This document shows positions 1 through 13,800 of a DNA stretch of 64,000 bases, in pieces (position 1 is the first letter of the stretch; the number at the start of each line of letters is the position of its first letter). A model generated the notes under the pieces. The model was not told the origin of the DNA, did no database searches, and saw nothing but the letters and a program-made list of their open reading frames with translations. The stretch lies in NCBI RefSeq assembly GCF_902459465.1, contig NC_047076.1, forward strand, positions 10,176,146 to 10,240,145. Direction: 5' to 3'. The DNA is from Asterias rubens. Taxonomy: Eukaryota > Echinodermata > Asteroidea > Forcipulatida > Asteriidae. Made by a program: the position numbers and the translations under genes.

Positions 1-1543
1 ATTCAAGCTGATGCTCATTGTCCACAATGCACTTAACAACAAGTCTTCCCACTGGCTCTATTTAAAACATTCAAGCTGATGCTCATTGTCCACAATGCAC
101 TTAACAACAAGTCTTCCCACTGGCTCTATTTAAAACATTCAAGCTGATGCTCATTGTCCACAATGCACTTAACAACAAGTCTTCCCACTGGCTCTATTTA
201 AAACATTCAAGCTGATGCTCATTGTCCACAATGCACTTAACAACAAGTCTTCCCACTGGCTCTATTTAAAACATTCAAGCTGATGCTCATTGTCCACAAT
301 GCACTTAACAACAAGTCTTCCCACTGGCTCTATTTAAAACATTCAAGCTGATGCTCATTGTCCACAATGCACTTAACAACAAGTCTTCCCACTGGCTCTA
401 TTTAAAACATTCAAGCTGATGCTCATTGTCCACAATGCACTTAACAACAAGTCTTCCCACTGGCTCTATTTAAAACATTCAAGCTGATGCTCATTGTCCA
501 CAATGCACTTAACAACAAGTCTTCCCACTGGCTCTATTTAAAACATTCAAGCTGATGCTCATTGTCCACAATGCACTTAACAACAAGTCTTCCCACTGGC
601 TCTATTTAAAACATTCAAGCTGATGCTCATTGTCCACAATGCACTTAACAACAAGTCTTCCCACTGGCTCTATTTAAAACATTCAAGCTGATGCTCATTG
701 TCCACAATGCACTTAACAACAAGTCTTCCCACTGGCTCTATTTAAAACATTCAAGCTGATGCTCATTGTCCACAATGCACTTAACAACAAGTCTTCCCAC
801 TGGCTCTATTTAAAACATTCAAGCTGATGCTCATTGTCCACAATGCACTTAACAACAAGTCTTCCCACTGGCTCTATTTAAAACATTCAAGCTGATGCTC
901 ATTGTCCACAATGCACTTAACAACAAGTCTTCCCACTGGCTCTATTTAAAACATTCAAGCTGATGCTCATTGTCCACAATGCACTTAACAACAAGTCTTC
1001 CCACTGGCTCTATTTAAAACATTCAAGCTGATGCTCATTGTCCACAATGCACTTAACAACAAGTCTTCCCACTGGCTCTATTTAAAACATTCAAGCTGAT
1101 GCTCATTGTCCACAATGCACTTAACAACAAGTCTTCCCACTGGCTCTATTTAAAACATTCAAGCTGATGCTCATTGTCCACAATGCACTTAACAACAAGT
1201 CTTCCCACTGGCTCTATTTAAAACATTCAAGCTGATGCTCATTGTCCACAATGCACTTAACAACAAGTCTTCCCACTGGCTCTATTTAAAACATTCAAGC
1301 TGATGCTCATTGTCCACAATGCACTTAACAACAAGTCTTCCCACTGGCTCTATTTAAAACATTCAAGCTGATGCTCATTGTCCACAATGCACTTAACAAC
1401 AAGTCTTCCCACTGGCTCTATTTAAAACATTCAAGCTGATGCTCATTGTCCACAATGCACTTAACAACAAGTCTTCCCACTGGCTCTATTTAAAACATTC
1501 AAGCTGATGCTCATTGTCCACAATGCACTTAACAAGTCTTCCC
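1..1543. repeat. 68-bp satellite array, about 22.7 copies
   Basis: The unit starts ATTCAAGCTGATGCTCATTG and recurs every 68 bases from base 1; 22 full units end at 1496. A 23rd unit lacks one AAC and fades near 1543. I saw no substitution between full units, so the array is very young or kept homogeneous. It continues past the left edge. It lies in the TRRAP intron downstream of the exon at 1874-2039. There are no spacers, so it is not a CRISPR array. Confidence 0.95.
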
Positions 1544-1873
1544 AAATTATCTCAGAACTGCTTCAAGTTTACACTGTCAAGAAATCTTTGATCAAGTTCC
1601 ATGCTTCTTCTCATTGAACCCAATTCTCAACACTCATGGGGTGACGGGTCTATTTCTTCAGCTGCTCTCCACCACTTAATCTTAGATCAAGTCTTTGTAC
1701 CACAAAATTCAAATCTCTTGTCAAAACTTATCTTCCGTCACTGGTTTTCAAGGACTAATTTAGTTGTGTCTGTTGTCTTTTCTTTGTTTTTGGTTTACTT
1801 TGCCTTGAGCACTCAGCATAGTGGATATGTGTGCATTACAAGTCTTTATTATTATTATAAGTGAGTCAGTTAC

Positions 1874-4800
1874 CTTGTAGTAGGTCAGGCAGTAATGGTA
1901 GAAACTCCTGATACAGCAAATCATGGCTCCCTCCACCAATGGATCTAAACAGCGCCCTCAATAGTAGGAAGTAGTTATAAGGCTCTTTTGCTGTAGTAGC
2001 AAGTTCCATGGAGCGATTGACAATCTTGTGTAGATGTGGCTACATCAGAAGAACAAGAAATATATTATTCATTAGATATACTCCAAAACCTTTAACCCAG
2101 GTTCAGTATTTAAGTTGGATTCAGTATTCTGTACATTCAAGGATTAAAGGCAGTGGACACTATTGGTAATTACTCAAGATAATTGTTAACATAAAAACTT
2201 ACTTGGTAACAAGCAATGGGGAGCTGTTGATAGTATAACACATTGGGAGAAACTGTTCCCTAATTTCTTACGCAAATAATAAAATACCAATATAAACCAC
2301 AAGGGAAACTGACTGGGTAAATTTTGAAATGATTTTGGGGGTTAAACAAAGAATTTACTAAAGTGGGATTCGAACCAACGACCTCCGGATTAACGTGCCG
2401 ACGCTGGCCTTTAACCCGGAGGTGGTTGGCTCGAATCCCACTCTAGTCAATTCTTTGTTCAAACCCAAAAATCATTAATAAATACTAAATGTTCTTTTTT
2501 CGTTATTTTCTGTTATCTTATGCATACATATGTGGGATACACCAAGTGAGAATACTGGTCTTCGATAATTACCAAAGATGTCCAGTGCCTTAAATAGATA
2601 ACGCACAGTTCACTTTGCAAACCTAGGAAAGTACAAAGGCCAACACCAAGATACTATTACAACAGGCTAGTTTGAACTCAAATGATAACATTAAGTCTAA
2701 CCTTTAACATCTGTTCATTCTCAGCAGCAAATAGAGATACAGAACCAAAGACCAGTTTGAACAGTTTCAGATACAGGTTGGATCTATCCATGTTAGCTGC
2801 AAGAAATAAATAGAAAAAAAGCAAAAATTGTACTTAATAACAGTAATAATACAAGCTTCTTACAAAGGTATGTATAAAGAAATTTTAAAAATTTGAAGAA
2901 AGAGCCCTACTCCTTAACATAGCACCATGCAATGGTTTACAGTATGCTGTGGTGCAATATGCTGCCAATCAAACCAAGAACACCTACTCCTTAACAGAGC
3001 ACCATGTAATGGTTTATAAGGTGCTGTGGTGCAATATGCTGCCAATCAAACCAGGAACACCTACTCCTTAACATAGCACCATGCAATGGTTTACAAGGTG
3101 CTGCGGTGCAATATGCTGCCAATCAAACCAAGAACACCTACTCCTTAACAGAGCACCATGTAATGGTTTATAAGGTGCTGTGGTGCAATATGCTGCCAAT
3201 CAAACCAGGAACACCTACTCCTTAACATAGCACCATGCAATGGTTTACAAGGTGCTGCGGTGCAATATGCTGCCAATCAAACCAAGAACACCTACTCCTT
3301 AACATAGCACCATGTAATGGTTTATAAGGTGCTGTGGTGCAATATGCTGCCAATCAAACCAGGAACACCTACTCCTTAACATAGCACCATGCAATGGTTT
3401 ATAAGGTGCTGTGGTGCAATATGCTGCCAATCAAACCAAGAACACCTACTCCTTAACATAGCACCATGTAATGGTTTATAAGGTGCTGTGGTGCAATATG
3501 CTGCCAATCAAACCAGGAACACCTACTCCTTAACATAGCACCATGCAATGGTTTATAAGGTGCTGTGGCGCAATATGCTGCCAATCAAACCAGGACCACC
3601 GGTCGAACCCCTTCTCTTTTCAGCGTGAAGCTGTTCCTGTTAGACTTTTTAACCTCTTTTGGCCCGTTAGTTTTACATCACGATCGCAGTAAGTTGACAG
3701 GGAGGTCAGTTTACCATGCGTCCACATTGGATTTAATTTTGTCATTCTACAGAAAACATTACATTAACAAAAAAAGGTTCAATGGGAACACGCCTATATT
3801 GTGACTTACTTCCCATTTCTTCCATACGTTCCAGTAAATATTCCACCAAGATGGTAGCAAATGTTGCTGACGTTGCTGGGTTAGCCAAGAATGAATTGGC
3901 AATGATCTGCAGTGCATAATTGTGATATATTCTATCCACAAAGAACTCAATCGTCGTCTGAAAGATCTCACGGAATGTCAAGTGATGCATCATGGTAAAC
4001 TGTGTATAGAAAAAAGAAGCAAACAAATCTGTCTAAGTAGGTTTGAAAGCAAACACACTCTTTACACAAAAGAGACTTAAACAAGAAAGGTAGTGGTAGC
4101 TCTTTAATACTTAAAACTAATTACATAAAAAATACCCGCAGCATTTCCACTGCGTAATGCAGCGCAAGGAGCTCGAGTTCAGAGACAGAGCTCAAGCCAA
4201 GGTTTGAGAAAGACCCAAAATCAAAGAGATTCTTACCACTCCAGCAAAGTGTTCTAGAACTTCTTTCTCATCCTTGATGCGTACTCCTTGCATTGCTGGT
4301 GGTCTGATGGTAGTCTGCCCATTAGTACCAATCTGAATCTGATAGATGTCTAGAGCTTTCATAGCTGCAATCAATTACACAAACAGAAACCAATTAATAA
4401 CAATCTAAAACATTAAGGTTGTCAACCTTTTCAACATGGTGGTTCAAATTAACTAAAATATCAACCCAACTGACCACAACGCAGCTGTCCTAGATGGCTA
4501 ACATCTATTATATCCTTGATGTCTAACATCTATTATATCCTAGATGTGTTTATGTAGTCCTTACCATACTTCACTAGATCAACAAAGACTGCGGTTTCCT
4601 TGGGTTGGAATTGCTTGTTCTGGCCAAAGTTCTGTGACTCTACCATGGGCAAATAAAGAGAGAAAAAAAACACATTCAAAGCAGTCAGGAATTCGTCCAT
4701 ATCTCTACATTTTCAAGAAAATGCAACAATACAGTGTAAGTGTGTTGAGAATTAAGTTCGTTCTAGCCATTCTATTGTTGTGATTTGTATACCACAATGT

Positions 4801-7800
4801 GAAAGTAGGAATATTCAATAGAGTAGATTTTGTTTTTATATTTATTGTGTGCTTTTTGCTTGTTTATTTATTGTATCCGTTATTTTTTTGATTGGTTCGT
4901 TGCTTTTCGTTTAACTTTTGCTGTGCTTTTTGATGTACTTGTATTTGTTGAGGTCAAATAAATAATAATAATAATAATAGTACAAGGGCTGGCCTACATT
5001 TACCCGGCATAATATTTGGTCTTTGGAAAACGGAATAAATATTTTCTGGAGTGGGAGGACTGACCAACATGTACACATACATGACATAGTGAAGTCTCTC
5101 GTAGACATTTCAGGCTATTTAATCATAACTGTACACATATTTCCAAGGGCAAAGCAATCGGAAAACAGACTTTAGTAGGATGAATATTATGCCTGATGCA
5201 CACATTTCTTCAGATTTTTCCAAGGGGCAAAACAAATGGGAAATCATACTCAAGTAGGAAGACTATTATGTCTGTGACTATGACCATTGGTACTCACCAT
5301 TGGTTATCTTACATGAGCTTACACCCCATGTGATGGTTTTGACTCCACATACCACAGTCTTTACTAAGTGTCTACAGTCAGTCACTGAGTAATTACTGTA
5401 CTGAGAGAAGCTTGATGGTACATAGGTCTTAGTTTTGTTATCATCCTTATCCTTCTCGGGGAAGATAGCACTTAGAGGTTGCACCCCTGGGGTACTGGGT
5501 ACGGTGGGTGTTTGGGGTACCGTGGGTGTCTGGGGTACTACAGAAGGCGTAGGTGGTGGGGGTAATAGAGCTGGGGTAGTTGGTCCAGGAGTAATAGGTG
5601 TTGATGGAGTTGGCTGGATGTTGATAGTAAGAGGTGGAGGTTTAGAGGCAAATGGAACGACGGTGTGGGATTGGAAGGATGTGGATTTTTCTTGACTAGT
5701 CTCTTGAGTTTGACGACTGCAAGGCAAACAAACACATTTACATTGATCGTTATAATGGTTTATCATACACATTGCTAGTCAAAAATACATCAAGAAGTTT
5801 ATATTTCTATATTTTTAATGAGATATCGCCCAACTCATCAGGCCACTGAGGGATAAACTTAACTGATTTTGGCTATCGAGACGTTGCCACCTACCCCTGG
5901 AGCTGAAACAAGGTTACTTCTGTCACAGTCCATAGTAAGGATGTAGGCTTGGGTATCATTCACTAGGAGCCTAGCTTGGAAAGCAGAATGCACTACCATC
6001 CCGACTTTTTACAAAGCAATTAGGGTTAAGTGTCTTGCCCAAGGGCACAAGTGTCATGACTTGGATTCAAACCCACACTCTGCTGCTGACAACACCAGAG
6101 CTTGGGCCCGGTGAACTAGACCGCTCGGCCATGACACACCACAACAAGATCTTACTAGATGAGAAGTACAACCACTATTATTCAAAGGAATATAAATAAG
6201 CGTCTCTTACCATTTCTGGAATATGACTGGCAGCTGGTTTTCTGAGATAGTCTTGAATTTGAGAACAAACACTTCCAGCATATGCATTAAGATCTCACGA
6301 GCCTAAAACAAACAAACGATACTCAATATTATTACAATAACCGAAAGGTCATGGTTTATACCAATAGTAAATAGCATTGGTGAATAAAATTGCTAAAGAG
6401 GCTTTTCAAAAGAAATAAAACAAACTAAAAAATAACTTTGGTAAAATAGGGTAGTTATTGAGATATCACTCTGCGGTAGTGAAGTTAATAACGATCCACT
6501 TAAAGTTCCCTACCTTCTGCCCAGCTAGTAGTTAAAAAGCAGGACACTTTCTTTTCAGAACTGAGAAGTCTCCCGAATTCCGAAAATCTACTCCGCGGTA
6601 GTAGAATATAAAGCAAGACAGTTCTCTAAAGAACAAACTCTACCTGGCAAGTAGATACACACATGGTGTTACTACAAACCAAATATATATTGATACCTCA
6701 CCATGCAATGCCTCAAAACCCCCAAACCAATCAGATCGTTGCTAAAATGAATAAATCAATGTCCAATCAATTTGACTTACATTAGCACCATCTTGTTCAC
6801 TCTTCTGACGTATACACTCAACTAAATTGAGTAGTATCTTGCATGACACAGTTTGAATATTACATGGTAGAGATTCATCATGAACGTTCTTAGAGAATAA
6901 ATGTACAGCCAAAGACAGGTGTTGTACTGGTAGGTGCTGGCGTAGGTGATGTACAAGATCCGCCAAGGTGCTGTAAGCTAATGGTCTGCAATATCAAGGG
7001 GGATTAATATCAATCAATTAATCTTGTCCAATCATCTCATTGAGCTGCAGGGTTTGACATTAACGCTGGACCGAAGGCCTGAGGCCAGCGTTGGGCCAAT
7101 AAATCACGACTAGACAATTGACGTATCAGTAATACCTCATTGTGCATTATCTCCTTTGTGAAAAATGTTGGCAATGAATCTGATATATCTTTCAGTTCTG
7201 TTAATGTTAAGTATCGAAGTAGCGTGGCAAATGAGATGGATCTTCTCTTAATGCTTGTTCAACTCATTTTGAATCTGGTTTTATAAATAAATTTGGATCC
7301 AGGGAAAATGTTGAGCTACAAGCCCAGCAGTCTTGTTGGCTTTGCGTTCCAAATTCCGGCCATGAGCTGGAACTACCAATCTTCTTAAACTACATCCTAC
7401 TAAAATAATTGAGGTCAAATACATCTTTTAATGAAACACATGTTACGTTCATCTCAACAGTCTTTGCTTATCACAACTAAGGTATTATTACTGCATGGAT
7501 TCTAATAGGTTTTCTTGTAATTGTTCAGCGCCCAGGAGCACTGTTTACATGGATGGGCGCTAGGCCCTATATACACATTTCCATTATTAATAGTTATATT
7601 AAGTACTAGAGCCATTTCTTTGGAATAGTCTTCCTGTACATATATTACTAGGCTAGTTCTTTACACTGTTTTAAGTCTCTGTTGAAAAACGCATTGTTTG
7701 AAGCTAATTACTTATATTGTATCTTTCACTCATTGAATATTTTATTGTTAACGCATTGTTTGAAGCTAATTACTTATAGTGTATCTTTCACTCATTGTAT

Positions 7801-10800
7801 ATTTGATTGTTAATGCATTGTTTGAAGCTAATTACTTATAGTGTATCTTTCACTCATTGAATATTTGATTGTTAACGCATTGTTTGAAGCTAATTACTTA
7901 TAGTGTATCTTTCACTCATTGTATATTTGATTGTTAATGCATTGTTTGAAGCTAATTACTTATATTGTATCTTTCACTCATTGTATATTTGATTGTTAAT
8001 GCATTGTTTGAAGCTAATTACTTATAGTGTATCTTTCACTCATTGAATATTTGATTGTTAACGCATTGTTTGAAGCTAATTACTTATAGTGTATCTTTCA
8101 CTCATTGTATATTTGATTGTTAATGCATTGTTTGAAGCTAATTACTTATATTGTATCTTTCACTCATTGTATATTTGATTGTACTCTTTTTTTGCTTAGA
8201 TGCTTTTGCATTAGGTGCCTTAATTATTCCTATGTTGTACTTAAGTATTTGATGTTGCCAATAACTGACTAACCTGAGAGATTCTTTACTGGTCCAACCA
8301 CTACCAACCAAAGTAGCTTCATCAAACAGCTTATCAATAGTTGGAACAAACTCTATACAGTAAGAAAAACAAATCATTGTTAACAAGTATCCTAATGGAA
8401 GCTCATCAAGCATATTCACACTGGCTTTAAAGCCAGGGCCAAGTTTCATAAAGCTGATTAGTAGAAATTACTGATTTACACATTCTTTGCTAAGCAATAA
8501 GTTAAGTCAGGCACCAGCCACAACAATGCAAGCTTAATGTAATTCTAGAGCAGTAGCTTACCAACTAGACCTCCGAGGTTGCCTGGTATGTCACTGCTCT
8601 AGAATTGCAAATGTCATGGGTTGAATCCCAACAAAGTAATATGGCTATTATTTTTTTTAAATCACAACACATAGGAAGTACATACAGTGCTAAAACACTT
8701 TGGTGTTTATGTGTAAAACCAAACTAATATTCTTAATCTTATTTGCTGTACTTACTGTTTCTGAGGTCAGTTGCTAGTATGTGTCGAGCTGCAATCAAGA
8801 GTTCTTTTCTGAGGTGTGCAACCTCACTGGGACAGTTCGTGAATAATCCCAGCATACCCTTGACCAGCTGAGGGGCGTACGAGTTCACCGTCTCCTGCTG
8901 GGGTAAAAAGGTAATCTACATTAATAAAGGAGTCAACATTTAAGACACTCTTTATTGCAGGATAGAAGGGCTAATGTATGCAAGAGATAAACACGCTAGT
9001 AGAAGATCAATACACCAATATAAATATCTCAATCCATCCAATCTATGTATGCAAGAGATAAACACACTAGTAGAAGATCAATACACCAATATAAATATCT
9101 CAATCCATCCAATCTATGTTTGCAAGAGATAAACACACTAGTAGAAGATCAATACACCAATATAAATATCTCAATCCATCCAATCTATGTTTGATTTGAA
9201 TCTTACTTATTGGACAGATAGTTGTAGATCTGCTAATAATCAGGTAGGTAAACCATGATGCAACACTCTAAGCCTGGGCAACTAGTGCGATTACGAAAGT
9301 CCTAGTCGGGAACTAAATAACACGTCACTCCAATTTGTGGTGTCAACTTTTTGGCTCTACAAAGTGGTCGACCGTGTTAGTTCGCAAAGTAAAAGGAAAA
9401 CCGCGCAATTGCGAAGCATTTTTAAATGAATCATTGCATTCTTCTTGTAAAAACATCTTTTTAACCAACTGATTTCATAACAAACAGTTACAAACGCTTT
9501 CTAAAGACCAACTCGCCCGATCCAAGGCAGCATGTCCCTTTATACCATGATCAATGACAAGGAACCTACAAATGTTACCTGGTATATCCTCAAGATGTAG
9601 GCTAAGAATGACAGTGTCTTGATTTGTGCTGCTATGAAGTCAACATACATCTCTTTGTTGAAAGTTGGGGAAAGCCTGTACCAATTGAATGTGATAGGGT
9701 TAGAAGAAGGTATAGAAACTGAAAAACAAACAGCAAAACAATCGACCAAATACACTCATAAATATAAATCTTAACATATTGTCATCAATGCCACGCTTCA
9801 TATTTGAAGCTTCACTTTCTTCATTATGGTAATTAAGCTTTGCACCAAACCTGAAATTTTCTTTACTTTACGCTGATGTTAACTTTACCATCAAAACACA
9901 TGCCGTACACCAACCTCAAATGTAAAAAGAAAACCTTTTCACAAAGTAGCACTTATCTTTGTGTATAGCGCATGCACATGACCTAGATTACCCTGAATTC
10001 TTTTAAGAAAGCTTGATTTTAAAAAGCATTCAACTTTAAACGTTTTTTTTCTCTGATTGTAACTTTTTTCTACTTCAGTGCTACTTTGTGGCGCTGGTGA
10101 GGATATAACCATCTACATGTATGTATGATAATTGCTATTATTTAAGTTGAGAATGTGACAACGTACCTTGCTTGTGTATTGGGTTGGATTGTTATAGTAT
10201 TCATAACAAGTGGAATGAATTCAGTCACTACAGCATGAACACTTGGCTTGTAGAGTTGATACATTAACAACACAATCATCGGATATTCAGCAAGAACCTT
10301 CAACGAATTGATCCCCTTGGGTAGAATTGTTTGCTACAAGGAAATCAAGCATATTCAATTCATTAGTTTGTTTCTCTAAAGCCGTGCTCGCATTGGACTA
10401 ACATTTTACCGAGACAGTGGTTAACATTCCAAAAGGGGACACTTACCAGCGTCCGCACTTGGATTTACTTGACTCGGGTAAACTAACCGAGACCGTGGGT
10501 AAACTAACCGAGCTGGCCCCCTGCGTGACATTCAATAGTTCGATAATCACGAAAATATTATTCTCCCATGACAAAACATGTCAGCTTCTTCGGGACACGG
10601 ACGGATGGTAGATTTAACCGAGTCGTCACGTCCGCATTGGACTTTCTGGCTCGGTTAAACTGACCTGGTCAATCTTCCTGGGCACCTTTGGCTCGGTTAA
10701 GGGAGGCCGTCTTTAACTAACCCCCATTTTCCGCCGTAAACCGCGATTTTAACTCAGTGAACACTTACAAAAGGATTGCATAAATCATGAATATGCCAGC

Positions 10801-13800
10801 GCCCAAGAGGTCATGCTCTGGCCGAAGGGCTCATTAAAACCCCAATCCCTTGCCAGGGGGAGCAACATCTGAATAAGCAATGCGACAACAAAAGAAGTTT
10901 GGGAGGTGTTGGGCTATTGTATACAGTGGATTAGGGCTTGTCCGGTGAAGCGAGAAGCCATAACAACACGGAGCAATCAAAGTGTTGGGTCTCAATTTCT
11001 AAAGATCTCTGCAGAAAGGTGCCGGTAATTGGCCCCTTTGTTGAAGCCACGCCCCAGCCTGTTTGAGTAAAGCTCATGCATATTCGTGTGACGTAGTGTA
11101 GCTTTGTGAATTGACCTGTAGATAATAAGCTCATTAAAGTGGTGAAAGAAAAAACGCCGGGATCCTAGGGTTTACGGCGGTAAATGGGGGTTAGTTAAAG
11201 ACGGCCTCCCTAAACTACCCATTCGGGTCGGGTAAATTACCTGGGAGGAAAACCTCCTGGGCTGTTCGCATTGGACTTAAAATGGGTAAGTTACCCATTG
11301 GCTCGGTTAGTTTACCCAAATTAAGTCCAATGCGAACAGGGCTTTAGTCATAACAACTTTTATTGCAATATCTAAGAAAACTTTGAAGGGTAAAAATCAA
11401 ACCATTTTTCTCAAATACTTGATTAAAAAGATGTGTCTTTTAAGGTTGTTTTTAAATTGGGTTAAAGAAACGGATGAATTCACTAGTGCAGGCAATTTTT
11501 TCCCATAGACGTGGGGCAGAATGCAAGTAATTAATGACATTGGATATGAGCTCAATAAGGAGGCTAGAATTGTAGTACACCTATCAATTGTAAGACGCAC
11601 TACTTGACCCCCGGGGAGGGTGCATCACTGTCCATAAGTGAGTCGGATTTGCGTGTCCAAAGACCCACCCTGAGTCAAAAAATTGACACACTTGTTGCAG
11701 ATTTGGACGGTCCTCCGAATGATTTTTTTACTTACCAATCGCGGAAAACTACGCACCACGGACGGACATTACCGACGCACATAAAATCTCTTGTAAACTA
11801 TGCAGGCGCAGTGAATACATAGAGCTATAATGCTTTATGAGTGAATACAAAATAATTCAACCTTACACCTACGAGAGCGAGTTTCGCGGTTTTGCAAGCG
11901 CATGCACGATTTGAGGTGTTCGAGGTTGTATCGCTTGATTTTCGAGATGAGCGGTTCCCAGCGCACTAGCTATTAAAACGCACAGTAAACAGAGAGGGGC
12001 CCGAATACCCACAATTCAAAGCACAGCGCGCACGTGTGTACACGATGATGCGCAATCTTCAAATTGTTCGATACACAACTGGAACTGCCTATTCTGCATT
12101 GCGCAAGTTATAAATTGCGCAAAAAATTGTTGCGCAAATTTGTTTATTGCGCTCGACAGATGAGCGACAGCGGATGCGTGTTTTGCTGCAAAATAAACGA
12201 TCACAATCGAATCACGATCGCGGCTAATTAAATCGAGCAAAACACAGTTTGTGGCATTGAAAGGTTGGAATGTCTGCAAATACCAACATCAAATATATTT
12301 TGAAATGGACATCGAAGGAACATGACGTACCTCGACGCACTTCTTTAAGATTTTTTGACTGATGACTATTGAATTTTGACGTACCCACCGTCACTTTTTT
12401 GAGAGCAAAGACGCAGACTTGACGCACCCTCCCCGGGGGTCAAGTAGTGCGTCTTACAATTGATAGGTGTATAAGACTGGAGTTTGCAAGGAGGATTGTA
12501 TGGGTTGAGAAGATTGTTAATATATGCAGGGGCATTTATGGCGAGTAATTTGTAAACACAAAGCAGAAGTTTATACATAATCCTACTGCTTACAGGTAAC
12601 CAGTGTAATTCTTATAAAATCAGCATATATGACAGGGCTTTTTATTCAAGGTAATCATACAAGCAGCGATAGTGCAGTTAATAATGATCCTATAAGCTAA
12701 AGTAGTAGTCCCAGCCAATTTTCTCCACCTTCCGCCCAGGTAGTAGTTAAAAAGCAGGACAGTTCTTTTCAGAACTGAGAAGTCTCCCGACCAATCTGAT
12801 AAATCTACTCCGCGGTAGTAGAATATAGAAAGACAGTTCTCTAAAGAACAAACTCTACCTGGCAAATAGATACACACATGGTGTTACAGTAAACCAGGTA
12901 TATAACAAGCAGCCTAGTTGTGAATACTTACTTGGCTTTTGGTTCCATCTGGTTGTGTTACTGTGATAATAGTCTGACAAGCAAAGCCCGGTCGATCTAC
13001 AAATGGAAGGATATTGGCAGGATCTGGTGGAGCAACCCCACTACCAGGATCAAGACTCTTCTGCTTAAAATAACAACATATAACAAGACAAATTCAGTTT
13101 ACTTATCAAATATAACAATACAACTTCAGTTTACTTATCAAATATAACAATACAACTTCAGTTCACTTATCAAATATAACAATACAACTTCAGTTCACTT
13201 ATCAAATATAACAATACAACTTCAGTTCACTTATCAAATATAACAATACAACTGCAGTTCACTTATCTCAATTGCGAACAACACATGAAATTGGGCCCAG
13301 TTTATAGTGCAACTCGTCGTGAGAACACAAGTAGTGACAAAGCAGTGTTCACTATCACACTCGTCACCCAGGATTAATTTACAAATTCGTACATATTAAG
13401 ATTATAGTAAGGTTTGCGGTAACATCATACCATGTGTAGACAATCTCTGAACAATTTGGGATGGTTCTGAAAAGAATCTTTGGTTTCAAGTGGACATTTT
13501 GATCAGTATGCTCTGATCGTCTTCTGGAGAAAGTTTTCTCTAGAAGTGGATCAAAATCAGAGCATACTGACCGCAACGCCGAGTTGAAACCAATGATTCT
13601 TTCCAGAACCATCCCAAATCGTTTAGAGATTATCATTACATGGTGTTACGTCAAACCTTACTATATCGTGTTTCCACCAAGCAAAGTTTCAAATCCAAAA
13701 TATTAAGAATGTTATCCTTACCAGGTTTGTGGGGATCTCTTTGTACTTGTTCTTCACAAACTGCAAGAAGCTATGAATCTAGAGTCAATGTAAAGAAAAA

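Noticed and set aside
1..1543. CRISPR-like regular repeats
   Set aside because: Units are contiguous with no unique spacers and the window is a spliced eukaryotic locus, so it is a satellite. The same applies to the other arrays.
1601..1864. 87-residue open frame on the plus strand
   Set aside because: No recognisable domain, atypical hydrophobic tail, and it ends next to a TRRAP exon on the other strand. Chance frame.
2359..2455. tRNA gene candidate
   Set aside because: Only inverted B-box-like blocks in a palindrome; no cloverleaf with acceptor and anticodon stems.
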